A DNA stretch of 16,019 bases from Candidatus Hodarchaeota archaeon. Lineage in GTDB: Archaea > Asgardarchaeota > Heimdallarchaeia > Hodarchaeales > YT1-057. Below are positions 6,953 through 14,521 of this stretch, in pieces (the stretch's first letter is position 1; each line of letters starts with the position of its first letter). The stretch is from NCBI GenBank assembly GCA_016839955.1, contig JAEOTI010000483.1, positions 1 through 16,019 of the forward strand. The letters run 5' to 3'. The position numbers were made by a program, and so were the translations under genes. Below the pieces are notes generated by a model that worked only from the letters and a program-made list of their open reading frames with translations, made no database searches and was not told the DNA's origin.

Positions 6953-8302
6953 TCACGAAATCTCCTTTCGACCGATACATTGAAGTTGCACCTGTCCATT
7001 GAATTCTGAAGGGTTATAGACCCGACGTCCATCTATAATAATTGGTGTTTTCATATATTTCTTGAAAACTTCTGGTTTTAATGCTGCAATGTTACCCCAT
7101 TCCGTCACAATAATAGCAGCATCAGCATTATCAAGAGCATCTTCAACTTTTTCTGCGTATAGAATTGAGTTACCTAAGATTTTCTGAGCTTCTTCTTCTG
7201 CAACTGGATCATAACCAATAACAATAGCTCTCTGCTTGAGTAAATGATGAGCTATTCGAATCGATGGTGCATATCTCATATCATCTGTACCTGGTTTGAA
7301 AGATAGTCCCAAAAGCGCCACTCGCTTATCTGTCAAATCTGGAATAACTTCTTGAAGTAATTTTACAGCATGTATTGCTTGCTGTTTATTTATTTCCAAA
7401 ACAGCAGGAAACAAACGTGTGTTATATCCATTAGATCTAGTAAAGGCTACAATAGCGTTTACATCCTTCGGGAAACAAGAACCGCCAAAACCAACCCCAG
7501 GGCTTAAAAATTTTTCATTAATTCGATAATCAAGTCCAACAGCTTTTAAGACTTGGATAATGTCCACACCTGGGACAAGTTCGGCAATACGTGACATTTC
7601 ATTAGCATAAGAGATTTTAGTTGAGAGCAAACAATTATTTCCATATTTGACAAGCTCTGCAGTTTGTAAATTCATCCGAAGTATGGGAGAATTCTCCAGA
7701 TGAATTCCATAAAATCTTTCATACAATTTTTGAAGGATATCTCCCGATTTAGTATCCAATTCGCCAATAACAACTCTATCAGGTTCCAATGTATCCTGAA
7801 TAGATCTTCCTTCTGCTAAAAACTCGGGTTGCATACATAAACCAAAATCTTTTCCCATAATTTTTCCTGATTCTTCTTCAACTAACTTCCCTACCAAATT
7901 TTCAGTAGTTCCTGGGACCACCGTTGAACGGACAACAATGAGGTGATAACCATTTTTTTCTTTGAGAATTTGGCCAATCTGGCGGGCTGTTTGTTTAATA
8001 TATTTCAGATCAATGCTGTTGTCTTCTCTCATAGGGGTACCAACGGCAATCATACTGATATCTGATTCTAGAACTGCTTCCTCCCGTCCAAGTACGCATT
8101 TAAAATTCCCAGAATCTAGTGCTTCTTTAAGCAGCTCCGACAATCCATTTTCAAAGAATGGAGATATTCCTTGGTTGATTTGCTCATATTTTTTCTGGTT
8201 AAATGTCGAATTTATTGTTTTAATTCCTCTAATGGCAAAACAACAACCACAAACCAAACCAATGAACCCAGTACCATGTATTGCAACCCTGTATTCTTTC
8301 AT
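6953..8302 (-). CDS. ugd: UDP-glucose 6-dehydrogenase-type nucleotide-sugar dehydrogenase
   Basis: Oxidises C6 of a UDP-hexose to the uronic acid in two NAD-dependent steps. From ATG 8302 there are 449 residues. The N-terminal Rossmann motif is GTGFIGLV, QPEFLAEG lies near residue 160, K219 and N223 sit in VKYGNN, and catalytic C276 is in GFGGSCFPKD. That motif is the UDP-glucose dehydrogenase type; UDP-GlcNAc and UDP-ManNAc dehydrogenases usually read GGHC. UDP-glucuronate is therefore the most likely product. GTG 8309-8311 would add three residues. After the second beta strand the NAD-binding Asp is missing (TINSTFNQ), but the +2 frame over 8202-8210 reads FDI, suggesting two compensating one-base indels. 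The gene is followed on its strand by the RHH-nucleotidyltransferase. Confidence 0.93.
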   Translation of the reverse strand: MKEYRVAIHGTGFIGLVCGCCFAIRGIKTINSTFNQKKYEQINQGISPFFENGLSELLKEALDSGNFKCVLGREEAVLESDISMIAVGTPMREDNSIDLKYIKQTARQIGQILKEKNGYHLIVVRSTVVPGTTENLVGKLVEEESGKIMGKDFGLCMQPEFLAEGRSIQDTLEPDRVVIGELDTKSGDILQKLYERFYGIHLENSPILRMNLQTAELVKYGNNCLLSTKISYANEMSRIAELVPGVDIIQVLKAVGLDYRINEKFLSPGVGFGGSCFPKDVNAIVAFTRSNGYNTRLFPAVLEINKQQAIHAVKLLQEVIPDLTDKRVALLGLSFKPGTDDMRYAPSIRIAHHLLKQRAIVIGYDPVAEEEAQKILGNSILYAEKVEDALDNADAAIIVTEWGNIAALKPEVFKKYMKTPIIIDGRRVYNPSEFNGQVQLQCIGRKEIS

Positions 8303-8477
8303 TTGATTCACTTACCACTAAAATTAAAAAATATCGTTTTCAAGCTATCAAAGAGACTAGTATTTATCTTATACCTATCATATTTAATACTACTATGTCA
8401 TACTGCTTAATATTCTGGTCAGTCAAATGAGACAATCTGTAAGAAATTCACAAAATCCGAGTTCTAGGGTTTTCATT

Positions 8478-8520
8478 AAAAAAAATACCTATCAGAACAA
8501 TATTAATGTCTTTTGATAGG
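8478..8520 (-). terminator. Hairpin plus U8 terminator after the GT4 gene
   Basis: On the minus strand a 10-pair stem (one G-U) is formed by 8511-8520 and 8488-8497 with a 13-base loop. It is followed after TA by eight consecutive T (complement of 8478-8485). The stem is CCTATCAAAA pairing with TTCTGATAGG. It lies 88 bases past the GT4 stop and about 175 bases before the ugd start, so it would separate the two minus-strand genes. A poly-U tract alone can terminate archaeal transcription; the hairpin makes this a stronger call. Confidence 0.6.
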
Positions 8521-8608
8521 ATTAAATAATGTTTATTTCTATGATATGGCATAATTAAGGTAAATATTGGACAAAAAACTATAGTATAAATAGTTGATAT
8601 GAGTAGTA

Positions 8609-9793
8609 TCATGTTACATTTTCGTATAGTGTAATCAATCTTTGTTCGTCTTTTTTAGCTGAATTTAGATCCAGTATTTTTTGAGCACGTAAAGTGATCT
8701 CTTTATCAGACATTCTTAATGACTGTTTGATTGCTCTAGCTAGACTAATTTTAGAGCCTGATTTGTAATAAGGAAGATTAGATTGAGTTAAGTATATGAT
8801 ATTTTCTAATAAAGGAACTACAGTTCTTTTATTGTAAGCAAGGTATTCAAATAATTTGTTGGGAGTTGCATGTCTATATACTGGGACATTGCTAGCTAAG
8901 ACCAAACACACGTCAGCGAGCTTAATATATTCTTTAATTTCATTTGGTGGAACAAAACCAACTAAACTGACTTTATTTGATAATCGCATACTTTTTATAT
9001 GTATTTTTATTTTTTCAAGATAAGGCCCGTCTCCTACTAAGACCAAATGATATTTTGGTGAAATTTGTTCTTTAAGTAAAGCTAAAACTGTATCTAAGTC
9101 TCTCATTTTTCCAATTAAACCTTGGTACAACAAAACTATATCTGTATCAGAGAAATTCAGTTTTGATCGATTGATATTTGCTGAAATGCCTTCTTCCTCC
9201 AATTCCTCATTAGCATATCCATAGGTATTATTTCCAACTACAACAGTTCGCTTTATTTTAGCTTTCTCATAATCTTCTTTTTCAATTTGATTTATGACTA
9301 TTACTCCATCAACTAGCTTAGCAATCATATTCTCAAAAGCTTTTAACATTTTATAGACAATTGATTTTTCTGACAACTGTAGATGGGAAATCACAGATAG
9401 GGCGAATGGTTCGTGTCTATCAAGGATGATCCTTTTTTGGAAGAATAAGTTAAAAAATTTTACAGGAATGACAAGAATATCTGGTGGATTATGAATATGG
9501 AAAACATCAGTCTTATGGAACTGTTTATTGAATAATAGAATGGCAAACAATTGAAGTGTAAAATAGAGATAAGACATGAGGTAGCCAACAGGAGAGTTCT
9601 TATTCTTAAATCTACTATCAAAAAGTCGAAATACTTCAATATTCTTCGTAAGTTTCTCTCTATTTTTTAAATCTAGTTTTGAAAAAGAAATGATATTGAT
9701 CTTATAACCGTGTTTTGATAATGCTAGAGCCTCTCGATGGACTCTTACGTCTTTTAGATATTCACTTAATACAATCATTGTTACTATTGGCAT
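8609..9793 (-). CDS. GT4-family glycosyltransferase
   Basis: A GT-B fold retaining glycosyltransferase of 394 residues, normal for GT4. The N-terminal domain has VHREALAL (18-25) and the acceptor-side segment HIHNPPD (99-105). The donor-binding half carries LLYQGLIG (221-228), LVGDGPY (252-258), VGFVP (278-282) and PNKLFEYLA (311-319), where E316 is the final acid of the EX7E-type motif. There is no cleavable signal. A hydrophobic stretch near 76-88 could help membrane association. It would transfer a sugar from a nucleotide sugar to a lipid-linked or glycan acceptor. Donor and acceptor cannot be read from the sequence. It is transcribed away from the aminotransferase gene and ends before the terminator at 8478-8520, so it is probably a single-gene unit. 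Confidence 0.9.
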   Translation of the reverse strand: MPIVTMIVLSEYLKDVRVHREALALSKHGYKINIISFSKLDLKNREKLTKNIEVFRLFDSRFKNKNSPVGYLMSYLYFTLQLFAILLFNKQFHKTDVFHIHNPPDILVIPVKFFNLFFQKRIILDRHEPFALSVISHLQLSEKSIVYKMLKAFENMIAKLVDGVIVINQIEKEDYEKAKIKRTVVVGNNTYGYANEELEEEGISANINRSKLNFSDTDIVLLYQGLIGKMRDLDTVLALLKEQISPKYHLVLVGDGPYLEKIKIHIKSMRLSNKVSLVGFVPPNEIKEYIKLADVCLVLASNVPVYRHATPNKLFEYLAYNKRTVVPLLENIIYLTQSNLPYYKSGSKISLARAIKQSLRMSDKEITLRAQKILDLNSAKKDEQRLITLYENVT

Positions 9794-9997
9794 TTATTCA
9801 TCATTTTCATGTTTTTTTTTAAAAGTTTAAAATTTTCCCTTATCCTCTTCATCCAAAATTATAAAAATTTTCTTTTTTTTTTCAAAAACAGTATGTTGAT
9901 TCTTTAAGGAAATAAAAGTATTATCAGGAATGGTTAATTGAATAGTTTAGTAAAATATTTGTTGTTTTACTTATTTCTTCATTATGCAATCGATGAG

Positions 9998-10014
9998 GGG
10001 CCAAGATTGGGCCA
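9998..10014. promoter_or_regulatory. GGGCCA direct repeat, one helical turn apart, upstream of a TATA box
   Basis: GGGCCA occurs at 9998-10003 and 10009-10014, 11 bases apart. The inner ten bases, CCAAGATTGG, are also an inverted repeat. This is by far the most GC-rich patch in an otherwise very AT-rich spacer. It lies 32 bases upstream of the TATA box at 10047. Repeats on one face of the helix fit a dimer- or tetramer-binding regulator such as an RHH protein. Function is inferred. Confidence 0.4.
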
Positions 10015-10046
10015 GTATTAGGATATTTTTTAATGCCTTCGGGAGA

Positions 10047-10054
10047 TATAAATA
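10047..10054 (+). promoter_or_regulatory. Archaeal TATA box for the aminotransferase-oxidoreductase operon
   Basis: TATAAATA is a near-ideal archaeal TATA element, preceded by purine-rich GGGAGA in the BRE position. A start site near 10077 would give a leader of about 37 bases containing the GGAGAT ribosome site before TTG 10115. Confidence 0.55.
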
Positions 10055-10114
10055 GTTCACCCTTAAACTTTCAAAACCGATTTTAATTTTCATATCCTAA
10101 TAGGAGATCAAATT

Positions 10115-11224
10115 TTGGTTGAGGATGAAAATTCTATTGATAGAACTCGAGTTCATTTGGGTGAAGGAGAGTTAAAAGCTGTTCACAGAGTTTTTAGGAG
10201 TGGCATTTTTGTCAAAGGCCCAGAAGTTGAAAGCTTTGAGAAAGAATTTGCTCAATATTGTGGAGCGCGTCATGGAATTGCATTGAACTCGGGGACATCA
10301 GCATTATTCCTTTCGTTAATTTCCATAGGCCTTAAACCAAATGATGAGGTAATTACTGTTCCAAATACTTTTGTAGCAACAGTCAACGCTATAGTCCACG
10401 CTGGTGGAATTCCACGATTAATTGACATCGATCAAGAAACGATGAATATTAATGTAAATGATTTGAAGGAAAAGATCACACCAAACACGAAGGTGATCCT
10501 CCCTGTTCATCTGTATGGACTTCCTGTAGATATGAATCCGATAACCGAATTGGCCGATAAAAAAGATATAGTAATCCTAGAAGATGCATGTCAAGCTCAT
10601 GGCGCTGATTACAGAGGAAAAAAAGTGGGTTCTTTAGGAGATATTGCCTCGTTTTCGTTTTATCCTACAAAAAACCTCACTGTGGGTGGGGATGGAGGAA
10701 TGATTTTAACAAATGATAAAGAAAAAGCAGATAAGATAAGAATGCTGAGAGATCACGGAAGAAGATCAACTTATGAATATGAATGTTTTGGGTATAACTT
10801 CCGGTTATCAGAAATCTTAGGTGCAATCGGACGCTATAGGTTGGGTAAATTGGACTCAGATATCTCTAAACGGCGAAAAATAGCAAAAGTTTACCAGGAA
10901 CTCCTTTCAGATCTCCCTCAAGTTAAATTACCTATTGATCCTTCCTATGCAAAACATGTATATTATCTATATGTTCCTAAGTTTGAGGAACGCAATAAAA
11001 TAAAGGCTTATCTTCAAAAGAAAGGTATCAAGACTGCAATTGACTATCCAAGTACAGTCAATCAAATGAAACACTATCAGGAGCATTATAATTTCAAAGA
11101 TGGAATGTTCCCTGTGGCTGAAGCTCTTACAAAAGAGATTCTCGCTCTTCCAATGTATCCAGAATTAGAAGATAGTAAAGTTGAAAGGATATCAGCTGAA
11201 ATTCATAATTTTTATAGGAAGTAA
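10115..11224 (+). CDS. DegT/DnrJ/EryC1-family PLP sugar aminotransferase
   Basis: Transfers an amino group, usually from glutamate, to a keto nucleotide sugar. The 369 residues are normal for the family. Visible are NSGTSAL (58-64), which holds the PLP phosphate, EDACQAHG with D157 and Q160 contacting the ring, and the Schiff-base lysine K186 in FYPTKNLTVGGDGG. The start is TTG 10115, eight bases after GGAG (10103-10106); there is no usable ATG nearby. Five bases separate it from the Gfo/Idh oxidoreductase, which would make the 3-keto substrate. This pairing is known from WbpB/WbpE (UDP-GlcNAcA to the 3-amino form) and GnnA/GnnB (UDP-GlcNAc to UDP-GlcNAc3N). A C3 aminotransferase is the best inference; C4 activity cannot be excluded. 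Confidence 0.95.
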   Translation: MVEDENSIDRTRVHLGEGELKAVHRVFRSGIFVKGPEVESFEKEFAQYCGARHGIALNSGTSALFLSLISIGLKPNDEVITVPNTFVATVNAIVHAGGIPRLIDIDQETMNINVNDLKEKITPNTKVILPVHLYGLPVDMNPITELADKKDIVILEDACQAHGADYRGKKVGSLGDIASFSFYPTKNLTVGGDGGMILTNDKEKADKIRMLRDHGRRSTYEYECFGYNFRLSEILGAIGRYRLGKLDSDISKRRKIAKVYQELLSDLPQVKLPIDPSYAKHVYYLYVPKFEERNKIKAYLQKKGIKTAIDYPSTVNQMKHYQEHYNFKDGMFPVAEALTKEILALPMYPELEDSKVERISAEIHNFYRK

Positions 11225-11229
11225 AGGAA

Positions 11230-12255
11230 ATGAAAGTTGCATTAATTGGTGTTGGACATTGGGGACGAAATCATCTCAAAATTTATTCTGAATTAAAAGA
11301 AAAAGAGATAATTGAAGATATAATTATATTTGACAAAATTACAGCTCGTGCTAAACGACTTGCTGATATTTTTCAAGTAAAACATGAAAAAAGTATTCGT
11401 AAAATTCTTCAGAATAAAGAAATCATGATGGCAAGCATTGTGACACCATCACCATCTCATTACGAACTTGCTATGAAATTTCTTGAGGCAGGAAAAGATA
11501 TTTTAGTTGAAAAACCATTAGCCCTCACTTCGAAAGAAAGCTGGGAACTTGTTCGACGATCAACAGAGTTGAATCGCATTCTATTGCCTGGTCATCTGTT
11601 TCGGTTTCATAATGCCCTTCTAGAACTAAAAAAAGTAGTAAAACGGGGAGATTTAGGAAAACCTATACAAATAAATATAGAAAGAACAGCCTTTAATGTT
11701 CCTCGTGAGGATATGGGTGTTCTTCATGCCCTAGCGATTCACGATGTAGATATATCTTGTTTTTTACTTGACCAAGAATACCCTAAAGATATATCTGCAT
11801 ATGCAACATCATATTACCGTAAATATCCTGATGAAACCGCCACGATATTTTTAGATTTTGATGACGGAACAGCTTCAATTTTAAATGAAAGCTGGTTGAA
11901 TCCAATCAATGGGAAAATAAGAAAACTATTACTTATCGGAACCAGAGGATCTGCACAAATTAATTTTCTTGTCCCAGATAGTATAGAACTAATTGATACA
12001 TATATTGATAATAATGAAGGAAAAACACTAAATGTAGTTAGAGAGGGAACACGTGAGAAAAGGGTTAAACCTAGCGAGCCTCTACGGAATGAAATTATCC
12101 ATTTCGTAAATAGCTCATTGAATGGCAATGAAGTAGCTATTCCTGCTGAAATAGGAGCTCGGGCTGTTGAGATGATCGAGATTGCTCTTGAATCAATAAA
12201 AACCAAAAAAACTGTGAATGTAGAGAAATATTTCCAGCAAAATTCCTCTGGTTAG
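11230..12255 (+). CDS. Gfo/Idh/MocA-family nucleotide-sugar oxidoreductase (WbpB/GnnA-like)
   Basis: NAD(P)-dependent oxidation of a sugar hydroxyl to a ketone. The Rossmann motif GVGHWG is at 7-12, the catalytic EKP is at 94-96 (K95), and IHDVD (170-174) supplies the histidine and aspartates of the active site. The 341 residues are typical. AAAGGA sits directly before the ATG, and the gene starts five bases after the aminotransferase, so they form one operon. The partner aminotransferase points to 3-keto nucleotide-sugar formation. The dehydrogenase in this window is of the UDP-glucose type, so the substrate may be UDP-GlcNAc itself (GnnA-like) rather than UDP-GlcNAcA (WbpB-like). That choice is inference. 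Confidence 0.93.
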   Translation: MKVALIGVGHWGRNHLKIYSELKEKEIIEDIIIFDKITARAKRLADIFQVKHEKSIRKILQNKEIMMASIVTPSPSHYELAMKFLEAGKDILVEKPLALTSKESWELVRRSTELNRILLPGHLFRFHNALLELKKVVKRGDLGKPIQINIERTAFNVPREDMGVLHALAIHDVDISCFLLDQEYPKDISAYATSYYRKYPDETATIFLDFDDGTASILNESWLNPINGKIRKLLLIGTRGSAQINFLVPDSIELIDTYIDNNEGKTLNVVREGTREKRVKPSEPLRNEIIHFVNSSLNGNEVAIPAEIGARAVEMIEIALESIKTKKTVNVEKYFQQNSSG

Positions 12256-12400
12256 ACTTTAATACCTTAAATCTGGAGATTCAGGACTAATGGGGGAAAA
12301 ACTCTCTTACCAATTGGAGATTTTTAATCGATACTACTCATTGTCAGGGCGAAATACTGAATAGTGGCTAATGTGTTATTTAATTACACATTCTGTTATA

Positions 12401-12431
12401 TTTAAATACTAAAAACAAAAATTTAGTGTTT
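12401..12431 (+). promoter_or_regulatory. TATA-like element with overlapping inverted repeat before the amidohydrolase gene
   Basis: TTTAAATA (12401-12408) is a plausible archaeal TATA box. It overlaps the left arm of an inverted repeat: AAATACTAAA (12404-12413) against TTTAGTGTTT (12422-12431), with one G-T pair. An operator overlapping the TATA box would block transcription. However, the start codon is about 145 bases away, so the leader would be long. The rest of 12256-12532 shows nothing clear. Confidence 0.3.
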
Positions 12432-12553
12432 TTGATGCACCACTTCAGAAAGCAACACACTTTTCAGTAAAGAACAAGAAATTTTTTCAAAGAATCAATT
12501 ATATGTACGCACTATAACGAGAAAGATTTCCATTGAAATTAGGGTTCTTAAGA

Positions 12554-13312
12554 ATGGAGATTATTGATATTCATGTTCATATGAATTCTCAGTTTCAAGA
12601 TATTTTTGAATTTAATTGGAATGATCTCTTAAAATATCTAGAACATGTAGAACAAGTAGGATTAATGCCAATCCTTACAAGAAATTCAAATTCTATTGAG
12701 ATAAATAAAGATTTTTTTCAAAAAATTACTGAAATACCGAATTCACAAATTATTTCCTATTTTTGGGGTCACCCAGATCAGGTGACTCTTTCAATTGTGA
12801 CGGAGTTTAAACCAGATGGATTGAAATTTCATCCAAGCATTGGTGAGGAAAATTTATTAAATTGCCCTCATGTAGTAGAAATTGCTGAGAAACTCAAAAT
12901 TCCATTGTTAGTTCATTGTGGAAGAAATGAAAGAAGTCTAATGAGATTCATTCTTTCTACAATGGAAATATATACCGATGTGAAGATAATAGGGGCACAT
13001 CTAGGAGGTTTAGCGACCCAGCTCATCTTAAGAGCTTTAAATGAAATTAAAACATCACAGATTGATAAAGGGAACCTGTATTTAGATACATCAGGAGTTA
13101 TGAATCCAAAATTATTAAGATTGGCCCAGGAAACTGTAACAGCAGATAATATTCTATATGGTACTGATATCCCCTTTCATGATCCCCAAATATCTTTATA
13201 TACAATCTCTTTAGCTTTTCCTGATCGGGAAATAAGACAGAAAGTGCTTTACTCCAATGCACAAAGATTATTTAATATTAAATCCCCCAAAAAAAAGAAA
13301 TTGATAACATAA
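12554..13312 (+). CDS. Metal-dependent amidohydrolase (Amidohydro_2-type TIM barrel)
   Basis: A 252-residue member of the amidohydrolase superfamily. The metal-binding set is present: DIHVHM at the N-terminus (H7, H9), GLKFHPS with K91, LLVHCGR with H121, IGAHLGG with H149, and LYGTDIPFHDP with D205. This pattern fits the PF04909 group of small hydrolases and decarboxylases. ATG 12554 starts immediately before the first strand, as is usual; TTG 12533 would add seven residues. The C-terminus ends in a lysine-rich tail. It stands alone, with 298 bases upstream and 264 downstream, on the same strand as the sugar genes. Deacetylation or hydrolysis of a sugar intermediate is possible but nothing in the sequence fixes the substrate. 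Confidence 0.85.
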   Translation: MEIIDIHVHMNSQFQDIFEFNWNDLLKYLEHVEQVGLMPILTRNSNSIEINKDFFQKITEIPNSQIISYFWGHPDQVTLSIVTEFKPDGLKFHPSIGEENLLNCPHVVEIAEKLKIPLLVHCGRNERSLMRFILSTMEIYTDVKIIGAHLGGLATQLILRALNEIKTSQIDKGNLYLDTSGVMNPKLLRLAQETVTADNILYGTDIPFHDPQISLYTISLAFPDREIRQKVLYSNAQRLFNIKSPKKKKLIT

Positions 13313-13520
13313 AGGTCTTTTCAACAAATCCACTCTGCATTTAGAATTAATAAAATTCGAACTATGAAAAATACTGACAATTGAAGAGCAATTTCATTGA
13401 GCGTATAATGAGATTTCTTTTTTATCGGTTTTATAAGAATTTAAGATCAAGTGACCGCCATGAAAGGATTATAGCATAAGCTTTAATGATAAACTGAGAA
13501 AGGATTAAAAATCAATATGA

Positions 13521-13533
13521 TAGGGTGACCCTA
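13521..13533. promoter_or_regulatory. Inverted repeat upstream of the GT2 gene
   Basis: TAGGGT-G-ACCCTA is a perfect six-base inverted repeat around one base, 43 bases before the GT2 start. It is a candidate operator. GGAG at 13562-13565, 11 bases before ATG 13577, is the ribosome site. The rest of 13313-13576 shows no gene or clear TATA box. Confidence 0.3.
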
Positions 13534-13576
13534 AGCTAAAATCGCTCACTCAATATCTTATGGAGCCTGTATATCC

Positions 13577-14521
13577 ATGTATCGCGAGCATAAAACTGGC
13601 CTAATTATCCCTGCTTATAACGAAGAGAAATTAATAATACCGACCCTGAAAGGAGTTCCTGAATATTTCGATCACATTATCTTGGTTGAAGATAAAAGTA
13701 TAGATTCAACAAAAAGTATAGTTGAAGAATATTCTAAAAAAGATCCAAGAATAAAACTAGTATTACACGATAGAAACAGGGGAGTTGGTGCAGGGGTAGT
13801 TACAGGCATTGAAGAAGCGTTAAAATTAGATCTAGAAGTTGTACTCGCAGTAGGGGGAGATAATCAAATGGATCTATCTGAAGCTAAGAAATTTCTTGAT
13901 CCTCTTGTTGATGGAAGAGCTGATTATGTAAAAGGAAATCGGTTTATGTCTAAAGGAAACGCGTTTAGAGATATGCCCAAACAACGTCTTTTTGGTAATA
14001 TATCACTATCACTATTAACAAGGATGTTTTCAGGATATTGGAGGATTTTTGATACCCAAGATGGATATATTGGTTTTTCAAGAGAGCTTATGGAGACAAC
14101 TGATTGGAGTAATTATTGGAAGAGATACGGATTTGTCTCAGATTTTATCATTCGTTTTTCTGGTGAGAAAAGGCGCGTAATGGATGTCCCAAGGCGAGCT
14201 ATTTATTTGAAAGGAGTAAAACAGACTCAAATTAAAGTAAGAAGATATTTTTTTATGATTTATTATGTTATGTTGATTGCGTTATTGTCTCGAATCAAAA
14301 AGAGATATTTTTCCGTATTTTCACTAGGAGGAATGCTCTTAACGTTAGGTGTATTTGGATATCTATTTTCATTGCTTAATTTATCAGTTCCTCCCTTTAC
14401 TGAATATATAAACTTTTTTACTTCCTCAATACCTTTTGTAATATTTTTCCTATACGATATTATAACAAATCTCAAGTACCAGCCAGAGTGGCTCAAGTAC
14501 TACAAATTGAAAGACTATTAA
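13577..14521 (+). CDS. GT2-family glycosyltransferase with C-terminal membrane segments (dolichyl-phosphate sugar synthase-like)
   Basis: Residues 7-225 form a GT-A domain: IIPAYNEE (10-17), VEDKSIDST (37-45) with the nucleotide-binding acid, GGDNQMD (93-99) in the DxD position, and QDGYIGF (161-167). Hydrophobic stretches around 225-238, 247-267 and 283-297 would anchor it to the membrane. The domain order is that of polyprenyl-phosphate mannose or glucose synthases and their archaeal relatives, which load a sugar on a lipid phosphate at the cytosolic face. The 314 residues fit. The LpxA-like gene begins directly after its stop, so the two are translationally linked. Sugar donor unknown. Confidence 0.93.
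   Translation: MYREHKTGLIIPAYNEEKLIIPTLKGVPEYFDHIILVEDKSIDSTKSIVEEYSKKDPRIKLVLHDRNRGVGAGVVTGIEEALKLDLEVVLAVGGDNQMDLSEAKKFLDPLVDGRADYVKGNRFMSKGNAFRDMPKQRLFGNISLSLLTRMFSGYWRIFDTQDGYIGFSRELMETTDWSNYWKRYGFVSDFIIRFSGEKRRVMDVPRRAIYLKGVKQTQIKVRRYFFMIYYVMLIALLSRIKKRYFSVFSLGGMLLTLGVFGYLFSLLNLSVPPFTEYINFFTSSIPFVIFFLYDIITNLKYQPEWLKYYKLKDY

Larger units (their letters stand above)
9794..10114. other. AT-rich divergent intergenic region (GT4 / aminotransferase)
   Basis: This 321-base stretch holds no gene. It contains long T runs (9812-9820 and 9873-9882), a paired GGGCCA repeat (9998-10014), a TATA box (10047-10054) and the ribosome site GGAGAT (10103-10108) of the aminotransferase. For the minus-strand GT4 gene an ATAATT-like element near 9857-9870 could be a TATA box, but this is weak. 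Confidence 0.6.

Noticed and set aside
7962..8410. Plus-strand ORFs overlapping the dehydrogenase start
   Set aside because: They are shadows of the minus-strand ugd gene; composition is low-quality (Ser/Ile-rich) without motifs.
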